Source: an uncultured Chthonomonadales bacterium (lineage in GTDB: Bacteria; Armatimonadota; Chthonomonadetes; Chthonomonadales; CAJBBX01). Taken from it: a stretch of 64,000 nt of DNA. Under the pieces are notes generated by a model, which was given only the letters and a program-made list of their open reading frames with translations, was not told where the DNA came from and ran no database searches. Position 1 is the first letter of the stretch, and each line of letters begins with the position of its first letter. Where the stretch lies: the NCBI GenBank assembly GCA_938005745.1, contig CALLMM010000015.1, forward strand, positions 1 through 64,000, read 5' to 3'. Shown one piece after another: positions 1 to 7,343 of this stretch. The position numbers and the translations under genes were made by a program.

Positions 1-2
1 TG

Positions 3-1931
3 TCGGAGTACCGGATCACCTGCGCCGATTCGCTGCAGGACCTGTGGGATCAGGCGCGCAGCTTCCGCGATCTGACCGGCTCGCGCAGGACAGACGCGCA
101 GGGACGCGCCATTGTCAGACTCTCAAGACCGGTACGCGCAAAGGTCTTTGTGCTAGATACCCGGCGGCTTGTAGGAGATGACTACGTTCATATCTTTGAA
201 TGGCAGTTCTGCCGGCTGGTTCCTGCGGAGTCGCTGAAACTGGAGACCGTCCCCCAGCGACCGGAGTGGAAACCCGGCTCGCTCATTGCATCCGGCGGCG
301 TGGTCAGGCTGCGCGCCGTCGCCTCCGCACAGGGCGTAGAGATGGATGTAACCGGAAAGGCGCGATTCTCCGGAAAGGGGTTTCGCCCCTATCGGCGCGG
401 GTTTCCCAACGAACTGCTTGCGCCAAAGGTAGAGGAGAACGAGACACGCGAAGCTACCCTGCAGGCGACCTTCGGCAGACTCTCCGCCTCGCTGTCCGTG
501 AAGATTGAAGGATGGGAACGAAAGAACCGGCGTACCGATCTGGATGTGCTCTACATAGAACGCCTGCCCCGTGTAGACTACGATGCGCCCGACAGGGGAA
601 ATGGTCCAGGATGGCTTGCGGAGGGAGAGCGGGTCGAATGGGTCGCACATATCCGCAGTTATGGCGCGGAGACACGCAGCCTCCCCTACGAATGGCGGCA
701 GGACGGCAGGAAGGTCGCAGAGGGCAGGATCCGCCGCATCCCCCGGGACGGGCAGGCTGTTGTCCGTCTGCCCTGGCAATGGACACAGAGACGGCATACG
801 CTGGAGTTCATCATATTTCCAGACAGTCGGGACAGCGTTGAGGGCAATAACCGCAGGCTGATCTATACGGACGCGCTGACCGTCGGTTTCTGGATTGAGG
901 AGAAGCTTGCGGACTACTGGCACGATAATCAGAACGAACAGAACCCGCAGAATAACAGCTTTGAGGACTGGGCGCAGTGGATGATTGAGCAGTGGAATCG
1001 TCTGATGGCGGAGGCGATCCATCCGCTCTCTCCCAACGGGTTGTCAGACCGTTGGCGGCTGGACCGCGTGGTGGTTGTGCCAACCGGCGCGCTTCCGCTA
1101 TCCGGCGGACTTCCCAGTAACAATCCCGACAATCGCGATAAAACGGTGGATATCGTCTGGGGATTTAACTGCGAACCCGATGCGCGGATCAGCGACTACT
1201 GGAAACGGACGCCCTGGACGAAGGGACCGGTAGAGGGGACGCCCGCCTTCTATGTGGATTGGGCGCTGCTGCATGAGCTGTCTCATGCGCGCTATCTCAT
1301 AGACAGCTACGGCTTCGACGTTCATCCCGACAGCGTGAAGATCACGGATCATCGCGGCAAACCTGCTGTCGAGACGGAAGAGATGCGGGCGGTTCTGCCC
1401 CATCTCAACAAGTATCGCGGCTTGATGGGGGGCGGCATCATCCCCTTTTATGATGAGTACACCGCCGGCGCGCTGGAGAGAGTGAAAGGGAAACGGGCGC
1501 GAGGAGGCAACTACAACGCCCCTTCGGTGATCGGAGAGTATATTCAGGAGCTGCCGGAGAGCAACATCTTCACCTTTCTCGATCCGGAGGGGAGACCCGC
1601 TGCGAACGGGAGACTCTCTATCTGGCAGGCGAAGCCGCGTCCGGACGCCTGGTATGGTAAGCTGTTCGAGGGAAATCCCTCTCTGGAGTTCTCTCTCGAC
1701 GAGCAGGGCAGCGTTACGCTTCCCCGCAATCCCTTTGGCAGAGACCCGTTGAAGCATACCTTTGGCGATGCAAACACCGTCATGCTGTTTCGTATCACCG
1801 CCGGCGATCAGACCTACTACCATTTTCAGGAGGTCTCCGATTTCAACCTTGCTTTCTGGAAAGGGGACAGGCAGACCGCGCGCTACACGGTTCGACTACA
1901 ACCTGTGAAAAGAGGCAGCCATGCAGATTGA
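3..1931 (+). CDS. Exported-type protein with CARDB-like and HEXXH regions (5' end outside window)
   Basis: The frame is open from the first bases of the window, so the gene begins further left and the GTG at 150 is not its start. The middle of the protein (about 600-870 in DNA) has the alternating strand pattern and the VEGNN turn of a CARDB/adhesion-type beta domain. An HELSH motif at 1272-1286 matches the HEXXH zinc site of metallopeptidases; a third ligand could not be assigned. The C-terminal part resembles a small beta domain. Signal peptide and N-terminus are not visible. It overlaps the next gene by 11 bases, so the two are probably co-translated. Peptidase activity is only a possibility; an extracellular binding protein with a chance HEXXH is the alternative. 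Confidence 0.75.
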   Translation, partial: SEYRITCADSLQDLWDQARSFRDLTGSRRTDAQGRAIVRLSRPVRAKVFVLDTRRLVGDDYVHIFEWQFCRLVPAESLKLETVPQRPEWKPGSLIASGGVVRLRAVASAQGVEMDVTGKARFSGKGFRPYRRGFPNELLAPKVEENETREATLQATFGRLSASLSVKIEGWERKNRRTDLDVLYIERLPRVDYDAPDRGNGPGWLAEGERVEWVAHIRSYGAETRSLPYEWRQDGRKVAEGRIRRIPRDGQAVVRLPWQWTQRRHTLEFIIFPDSRDSVEGNNRRLIYTDALTVGFWIEEKLADYWHDNQNEQNPQNNSFEDWAQWMIEQWNRLMAEAIHPLSPNGLSDRWRLDRVVVVPTGALPLSGGLPSNNPDNRDKTVDIVWGFNCEPDARISDYWKRTPWTKGPVEGTPAFYVDWALLHELSHARYLIDSYGFDVHPDSVKITDHRGKPAVETEEMRAVLPHLNKYRGLMGGGIIPFYDEYTAGALERVKGKRARGGNYNAPSVIGEYIQELPESNIFTFLDPEGRPAANGRLSIWQAKPRPDAWYGKLFEGNPSLEFSLDEQGSVTLPRNPFGRDPLKHTFGDANTVMLFRITAGDQTYYHFQEVSDFNLAFWKGDRQTARYTVRLQPVKRGSHAD

Positions 1932-3219
1932 GATCAATACCCGGGCGTTCGACTATCCGCATATCCGACTGCCGGATGTCTACACCGTGCGTCAGAAGAT
2001 AGAGGCGCCTGTACTGCAGGACATCGCAGGGGCAGCGGCGGCGGCAGTGGAAGGGTTATTGACCGATCCCCGACTGCGACCGGGTGCATCGGTGGCGATC
2101 GGCGTCGGCAGTCGCGGCATCAATAACATCGTTGCCATCCTGCAGGCGGTCATCCGGGAGTTGAAGGAGGGCGGGGCGGAGCCGTTCATCGTGCCCGCGA
2201 TGGGCAGTCATGGCGGGGCGACCGTTGAGGGGCAGGTCGCCATTCTGCGCGACTACGGAATTACGCCGGAGACGATGGGGGTGCCCATTCTCGCGACTAT
2301 GGAGGTGGCGCAGGTCGGAGAACTGGAGGACGGCTATCCGGTCTACTTCGACTGCAACGCTCTGGATGCAGATGCAGTGATCGTGGTTAACCGCATCAAG
2401 CACCATACCGACTTTGCGGGCGAGATCGAAAGCGGTCTGGCAAAGATGTGCGCCATCGGGTTGGGAAAGCAGAAGGGCGCGGACTCGATCCATCGCTTTG
2501 GCGCAGACGGACTTCGCACTATCATGCCCAAGGTCGCCAGAAAGCTGCTGGAGACAGTCAACATCGTTGGCGGAGTGGCGATCATCGAAAATCAGTTCGG
2601 TCAGACCGCCGAGATACACGGTGTGCTGGCGGACGGTATCGGACGAGAGACGGAGAAGAACCTGCTGGCGCGCGCGCGTGCGCTGGCTCCGCGCCTGCCC
2701 TTTAAGACGCTCGATGTGCTGGTGGTGGACTATATGGGAAAGGACATCTCCGGCTCCGGGATGGACACGCATGTGATCGGTCGGGTCAGGATGCCCTCCA
2801 TAGACGAATCCACCTGGGATGGACCGAAATCCCGCATCGTCTGTGTGCTGGACCTGACCGAGAAATCGCATGGCAACGCCGCGGGGATCGGACTGGCTGA
2901 CATGACCACGCGGCAGCTGATCGAGAAGATAGACTTCGATGTCACCGCTACCAATCATCGAACCAGCGGTGAGGGAGGCGTCATACGGGGCGGTCTGCCG
3001 ATCATTCTGGACGATGCGCAGATGTGCGTTCGGGCGGCAATCGGCGCGTGCGGTCAGGGCTGGCATGAGAAGGTGCGTCTGGTGCGCATTCTCAATACGG
3101 AGTTTGTGGAGGTCTTCGAGGTCTCAGAAGCGATGCTGGAGGAGGTTCGCTCCCGCGACGACCTGGAGATCGTTCGCGATCGTCACCCGCTGGACCTGTC
3201 TCGCTCACCTGGAGCCTGA
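1921..3219 (+). CDS. LarA-like (DUF2088) nickel-pincer isomerase family protein
   Basis: This 432-residue protein has the layout of the lactate racemase LarA/DUF2088 family, which bind a nickel-pincer nucleotide cofactor and interconvert 2-hydroxyacids. The N-terminal half carries the glycine-rich GVGSRG segment, the PAMGSHGG motif and the RIKHHTDF motif with paired histidines expected at the cofactor site. It has the length of full LarA-type proteins. The start ATG lies inside the end of the upstream gene, indicating translational coupling. No larB, larC or larE cofactor genes lie nearby, so the cofactor would be made elsewhere. Family assignment is firm; the substrate is unknown. Confidence 0.82.
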   Translation: MQIEINTRAFDYPHIRLPDVYTVRQKIEAPVLQDIAGAAAAAVEGLLTDPRLRPGASVAIGVGSRGINNIVAILQAVIRELKEGGAEPFIVPAMGSHGGATVEGQVAILRDYGITPETMGVPILATMEVAQVGELEDGYPVYFDCNALDADAVIVVNRIKHHTDFAGEIESGLAKMCAIGLGKQKGADSIHRFGADGLRTIMPKVARKLLETVNIVGGVAIIENQFGQTAEIHGVLADGIGRETEKNLLARARALAPRLPFKTLDVLVVDYMGKDISGSGMDTHVIGRVRMPSIDESTWDGPKSRIVCVLDLTEKSHGNAAGIGLADMTTRQLIEKIDFDVTATNHRTSGEGGVIRGGLPIILDDAQMCVRAAIGACGQGWHEKVRLVRILNTEFVEVFEVSEAMLEEVRSRDDLEIVRDRHPLDLSRSPGA

Positions 3220-3246
3220 CACGATTGAAAACGGGAGGATCGTCCC

Positions 3247-4449
3247 ATTCCGCGAACATACGATGTGATTGTGGTTGGAGGGGGACCTGCCGGAGCCGCC
3301 AGCGCGATAATGCTGGCTGAAGCCGGCTGGGAGACGCTTCTGCTGGACAGGGCGCGCTTTCCGCGCGATAAGCCCTGCGGAGAGTTTCTGACGCCCGGCG
3401 CGGCGTCTATCTTACAGTCGCTGGGGGTCTGGGGGAGGTTGACGGAGCAGGGGATCTCTCCTGTGGATCGTTTGAGCATTCGCTCCGCAAACCGCTTCAG
3501 GCTGGAACATGCTCCCGAAGAGAACCTGACCGCTGGATGGACTGTCCGGCGCAGAACGCTGGACGCCATTCTGCTGGAGCAGGCGCGATCCGTCGGCGTG
3601 GAGGTAAGGGAGGCGGTCGTCTTCCGGTCACTGATACGCGAATCGGGGCAGGTGAGAGGCGTTCTCGCCGCCGGCAAGTGCGCTTCCCTCTGCGAATGGC
3701 GTTCTCGACTGGTGATTGGCGCGGACGGCGCGCGTTCCAAAGTAGCTCGCGAAATGGGCGTCGTGAAACCGATCCGCAGGCTGCAGCGTCTGGCAGTCGT
3801 AACACACTGGCGCGGGCTGGAACTGGACTGCGGACTGGAGATGCGCTCCTCCGGCTCGGTAGTCTGCGGGGCGGGGAGGCTGCCGGATCATTCTGTCAAT
3901 CTGACGCTGGTAGTCCCCACAGGAGAGTCGCGAAAGATCGCCGGAAGAGCCGGGGACTATGTTACGGAGATGATATACCGTCACTTCCCGGACCTTGCCG
4001 CCCGACTCCCGGATGGACAGCGTGAGCCGGAGATCCAGACGACTCACTGCTTCGGTCACTACTGCCGTCGAACCTCTGATGACGGAGTGATGCTGGCAGG
4101 GGACGCCGCCGCATTTGTAGACCCGTTCACGGGCGAGGGAGTCTTCTTCGCGCTGCGCGGCGCAGAACTCGCGGCGCGGACGGCGTACCAGGCGCTGACA
4201 TCCGGAGATGTCTCCGCCGTGAGCCTGGCGTCGTATGATCGCGCGCGTCGTGAACTGATGCGGCGGTATCTGTTGTGCGGTCTGGTGCAGGGGATCGTCC
4301 GAACGCCAACCCTGTTCAATCTGGTGGTCCGCAGACTGAACCGACATCCTGCTTTGCAGGATCGGCTTTTTCAGGTTCTGAGCGATACCGAGCCGCCTGG
4401 TCGTGTCCTGCATCCCGGATATCTACTGCGGCTGCTGCTTCCCATCTGA
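3247..4449 (+). CDS. Geranylgeranyl-reductase-type FAD oxidoreductase (possible ATT start)
   Basis: The N-terminus is a Rossmann FAD motif (VVGGGPAGAAS). The KPCGEF motif and the later LAGDAAAFVDPFTGEG motif, which contacts the FAD ribityl chain, are typical of the geranylgeranyl reductase/phenol hydroxylase-like group. Such enzymes reduce isoprenoid chains or oxidise polyketides and pigments. The only ATG/GTG/TTG near the front, GTG 3265, would cut into the first beta strand and has no ribosome site. A strong GGGAGG sits at 3233-3238, correctly spaced for ATT at 3247, preceding PRTYD in frame. I give 3247 as the likely start. It is followed after 12 bases by the SRPBCC gene and forms a unit with the ketosynthase. 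Confidence 0.75.
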   Translation: MPRTYDVIVVGGGPAGAASAIMLAEAGWETLLLDRARFPRDKPCGEFLTPGAASILQSLGVWGRLTEQGISPVDRLSIRSANRFRLEHAPEENLTAGWTVRRRTLDAILLEQARSVGVEVREAVVFRSLIRESGQVRGVLAAGKCASLCEWRSRLVIGADGARSKVAREMGVVKPIRRLQRLAVVTHWRGLELDCGLEMRSSGSVVCGAGRLPDHSVNLTLVVPTGESRKIAGRAGDYVTEMIYRHFPDLAARLPDGQREPEIQTTHCFGHYCRRTSDDGVMLAGDAAAFVDPFTGEGVFFALRGAELAARTAYQALTSGDVSAVSLASYDRARRELMRRYLLCGLVQGIVRTPTLFNLVVRRLNRHPALQDRLFQVLSDTEPPGRVLHPGYLLRLLLPI

Positions 4450-4461
4450 CAGGTCAGGGCG

Positions 4462-4923
4462 ATGCATACCGAAAATACGATCCTCATCCACGGCGACAGA
4501 CAGCGAATCTATCAACTGGCGGCTGATATTCAGGACTGGGCGAAGATTCTGCCGCACTACCGTTACGTGGTGATCGAAGAGCAGTCAGAGCGGCACAAAA
4601 TCGCCCGCATGGGAGCAAGGCGCGACTGGTTCCCGGTGAAATGGCGCGCCCGGCAGGAACTCCTGCCAGAGGAGTACCGTATCCTGTTCCAGCATATCGG
4701 CGGCATCACAAAAGGCATGTCGGTGGAGTGGAGACTGGTTCCTGAAGGGGACGCCGTGCGTGTTACCATTTCGCATACGCTGACCTATCCTGTACCGCTT
4801 CTTGGTCCGCTCTTTGCCGAATGGATCGTGGGCAGACTCTTTGTTCATAATATTGCCGGAAAGACGTTGCGATGCATCAAAGCAATGGTAGAAGAGACAG
4901 GTCCGCACAGAGGCGCGTCGTAG
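4462..4923 (+). CDS. SRPBCC/START-like cyclase-type small protein
   Basis: The protein has 153 residues, the usual size for the SRPBCC superfamily (polyketide cyclase, CoQ-binding COQ10-like). It opens with a strand and the helix that begins IYQLAADIQDWAKILPHY, the typical lid helix, then alternating strands and a long C-terminal helix. These folds hold hydrophobic ligands such as nascent aromatic polyketides or quinones. It lies between a FAD oxidoreductase and a ketosynthase, and its last 52 bases overlap the ketosynthase reading frame. An aromatase/cyclase-like role is plausible from context; the actual ligand is not known. Confidence 0.75.
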   Translation: MHTENTILIHGDRQRIYQLAADIQDWAKILPHYRYVVIEEQSERHKIARMGARRDWFPVKWRARQELLPEEYRILFQHIGGITKGMSVEWRLVPEGDAVRVTISHTLTYPVPLLGPLFAEWIVGRLFVHNIAGKTLRCIKAMVEETGPHRGAS

Positions 4924-6149
4924 TAACGGGGCTGGGCGTGGTCAGCGCAACCGGCGTGGGAGCGCAGGAGCTGTGGCGAGGTTTGCTGAAAAGAGAATCT
5001 GGCATCCGCAGGATCACCCGTTTTGACGCTTCGCAGAGTCCCGCGCAGATTGCTGCAGAGGTAGACAAATTCGATCCCTCCCTGTTTCTGGACTCAAAAT
5101 CCCTCCGACGCATGGATCGCTGCTCCCAGTTTGCCGTCCACGCCTCCGGTCTGGCGATACAGGACGCCTGCCTGGACCTTTCCGGGGAGGACTGCACGCG
5201 CATCGGCGTCTGCATCGGGAGCGCGCTGGGAGGCGCGGGGTTTGCTGAGCAGCAACACACGCAGTACATTCAGCAGGGAGTGCGCGCGGTAGAGCTGCAG
5301 CTTGCCCTCCAGATGTTTGTCGGGGCGGGGACCTGCTGTACCGCGATCCGCTTCGGGCTGACGGGTCTGAGCACGGCGAACGCCGATAGCTGCGCCTCCG
5401 GAACTATTGCCATCGGTAACGCGCTGCATGCGATCCGGCGCGGCGATGCGGATGTGATGCTGGCGGGCGGCGCGGAGGCTCCGCTTGCGCCGCTCTGTCA
5501 CGGAGCCTTCGGATTGATTCGCGCGCTCTCTACCCGTAACGACGCCCCTGAACGCGCCTGTCGTCCGTTTGACCGGGACCGTGACGGCTTTGTGATGGGG
5601 GAGGGGGCGGCGACGCTGGTGCTCGAGGAGAGGGAGCGCGCCATTCGACGGGGCGTGCGAATCTATGCGGAGATCATCGGCTTTGCCGCGACGAACGATG
5701 CCCACCACATGACCGTTCCACGTCCGGATGGCGAGTCCGCCAGCCGCTGTATCGCTCAGGCAATGCGCGACGCGGACATCCAGCCCGACGAACTCGACTA
5801 CATCAACGCGCACGCCTCCTCCACGCTGCTCAACGACGTCACCGAATCGCTGGCGATCAAGAAAGCGCTGGGAGAGCACGCCTACCGTGTCCCGATCAGC
5901 GGCACAAAGCCCTATCACGGTCACGCGCTTGGCGCAACGGGAGCCATTGAGGCGGTCATCTGCTGTCTTGCGCTGCAGAACCAGAGCATTCCGCCCACGC
6001 TCAATCTGGAACATCCCGATCCGCAGTGCGATCTCGACTATGTGCCGGGTGAGTTCCGGGGCGCGCCCCTGCGAACTGCGCTGTCCAACTCGTTTGGCTT
6101 CGGCGGGATCAACGCCTGCCTGATCTTCCGAATGGACGACCTGCCATGA
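4872..6149 (+). CDS. Stand-alone beta-ketoacyl-ACP synthase (KAS II type), FabF paralogue
   Basis: This is a full-length 425-residue thiolase-fold condensing enzyme. The active site is complete: Cys174 in DSCASGT, His314 in INAHASST and His351 in the HALGATG segment. The motifs deviate from ordinary FabF (ACATG, NAHGTST, TGHLLGA), suggesting a different acyl substrate. The true fabF of the organism is at 48552-49814 within the fatty-acid operon, so this is a second enzyme. Its start lies 52 bases inside the preceding SRPBCC gene. Neither an ACP nor a chain-length factor is adjacent, so it must borrow an ACP. With its two neighbours it resembles a minimal polyketide or special fatty acid locus. 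Confidence 0.88.
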   Translation: MHQSNGRRDRSAQRRVVVTGLGVVSATGVGAQELWRGLLKRESGIRRITRFDASQSPAQIAAEVDKFDPSLFLDSKSLRRMDRCSQFAVHASGLAIQDACLDLSGEDCTRIGVCIGSALGGAGFAEQQHTQYIQQGVRAVELQLALQMFVGAGTCCTAIRFGLTGLSTANADSCASGTIAIGNALHAIRRGDADVMLAGGAEAPLAPLCHGAFGLIRALSTRNDAPERACRPFDRDRDGFVMGEGAATLVLEERERAIRRGVRIYAEIIGFAATNDAHHMTVPRPDGESASRCIAQAMRDADIQPDELDYINAHASSTLLNDVTESLAIKKALGEHAYRVPISGTKPYHGHALGATGAIEAVICCLALQNQSIPPTLNLEHPDPQCDLDYVPGEFRGAPLRTALSNSFGFGGINACLIFRMDDLP

Positions 6150-6182
6150 AAAAACGCTCCCCTCATCCAGATGAGGGGAGCG
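6149..6182 (-). terminator. Rho-independent terminator of the GH172 gene
   Basis: A perfect 12-base-pair stem (6155-6166 with 6171-6182) and a four-base loop are followed on the minus strand by six T (A 6149-6154 on plus). It lies just past the minus-strand stop at 6196 and also touches the stop codon of the plus-strand ketosynthase, so it separates the two convergent units. Confidence 0.92.
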
Positions 6183-6195
6183 GACAGACGAACCG

Positions 6196-7302
6196 TTAGA
6201 TCACCTCCAGACCGTTGCGATCCGGCAAAGGCGGGAAGGGAGCGTGCGGCTCCGCCTGGTACCAGAAGCCGGTAGAGGAGATGTCGTCCTGCAGCGGCAG
6301 ATAACGCCCTCCGCTTCTCCAGCCCAGCGCCTGGATGGTAACCTTTAGATCGGTCTCGAAGCGGATCGGGTCCATCACATGCCAGCGGTAGAGACCGAAT
6401 CGCTGCTGGCTGCGATACATACCCTCCGCTCCAGCCGTGATGACCTGGGGCAGTCCCAGAAACGGCGTGGAGAAGCTCCCGTACTGTCCCGGCGGATGCT
6501 CAAAGTTCCACGCTCCTCCGAAGTAGTCCTCGGTTCCGGTTCCGCAGATGGTCGGGAAGTCGGTATCCCCGTCCATATAGAACTTGATCTCGCCCTCTCC
6601 CCACCATCCGTTGTTATTCACCTGCCAGGCGATATAGGTTCCCACATAGTGCCCGTGTCCCCGGACGCCGTCCAGAATGGTATGTTCGGTCGCATAGGGC
6701 AGCGGATTATCTCTACGCCACTGTGCATGGAGATAGGCGGCGTCTTCTGGCACCTTCGTCAGCGCATAGGTGATCTGGTAGAAGAAGCCGTGCAGCGGCT
6801 CATCCCAGAGATTTTCGACGGTGATCCGCGCAGTACCACGGAAAGGCATCTCCCAGTAGCAGTTGAATCCGCCCGCCGGGTTCACCGCCACCGGCAAGGA
6901 GCTGATATTGCAGCGCTGGCACCAGCCGTTGCAGAAGAAGTCCCCGATCGGCGTCTCGATGCTGGGGGTCTCTTCGCCGTCCCAGTAGAACCGCAGGACG
7001 ACCCTACGCCACCACTCGGGATGCAGGGTAATCCAGATATGCTGGATTGCTCCCGGACCGGTGATATCCGCCAGCGTCGTTACGGACTTCGGCTCCAGGC
7101 TGATGCAGGGGCGAACTTTCCATCCCTGCCCTAACTCTCTGGCGGCTCCGCGGGGGTTGCCCCTTTCGTCCACCGGGGGAAGCGCCATCGCGCCTTTACC
7201 CGGAGAGCCGTCAGGATTCTCCGCGCTGATGGATCGAGTCTTTGCCCGGGACAGGCGAGAGAGGGTGTGCAGACCCATTCCCAGACCGTTGAAAAACTCC
7301 AT
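6196..7302 (-). CDS. DUF2961 / GH172-family protein
   Basis: The 368-residue sequence matches the DUF2961 family: an N-terminal NGLGMGLHTLSRLS segment, a jelly-roll core with the FYWDGEETPSIETPIGDFF region, and the GTEDYFGGAW motif characteristic of the family. Members include the GH172 difructose-dianhydride hydrolases and D-arabinofuranosidases. No signal peptide is visible, so it is probably cytoplasmic. GGAGGA lies 9 bases before the ATG. It is the last gene of the minus-strand sugar-uptake unit, 41 bases after a secreted glycoside hydrolase and two sugar permeases, which supports action on an imported oligosaccharide. Family is firm, substrate unknown. Confidence 0.88.
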   Translation of the reverse strand: MEFFNGLGMGLHTLSRLSRAKTRSISAENPDGSPGKGAMALPPVDERGNPRGAARELGQGWKVRPCISLEPKSVTTLADITGPGAIQHIWITLHPEWWRRVVLRFYWDGEETPSIETPIGDFFCNGWCQRCNISSLPVAVNPAGGFNCYWEMPFRGTARITVENLWDEPLHGFFYQITYALTKVPEDAAYLHAQWRRDNPLPYATEHTILDGVRGHGHYVGTYIAWQVNNNGWWGEGEIKFYMDGDTDFPTICGTGTEDYFGGAWNFEHPPGQYGSFSTPFLGLPQVITAGAEGMYRSQQRFGLYRWHVMDPIRFETDLKVTIQALGWRSGGRYLPLQDDISSTGFWYQAEPHAPFPPLPDRNGLEVI

Positions 7303-7343
7303 TGTCCAAGTGTCCTCCGTGATTTATCCGTTATGCGAAAAGA

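Noticed and set aside
153-1022. Long antisense reading frame opposite the first gene
   Set aside because: It mirrors the codon pattern of the plus-strand gene and has no recognisable motif.
2056-3066. 336-codon antisense frame opposite the LarA-like gene
   Set aside because: Shadow of a strongly coding frame with LarA motifs; no ribosome site and arginine/histidine-rich composition.
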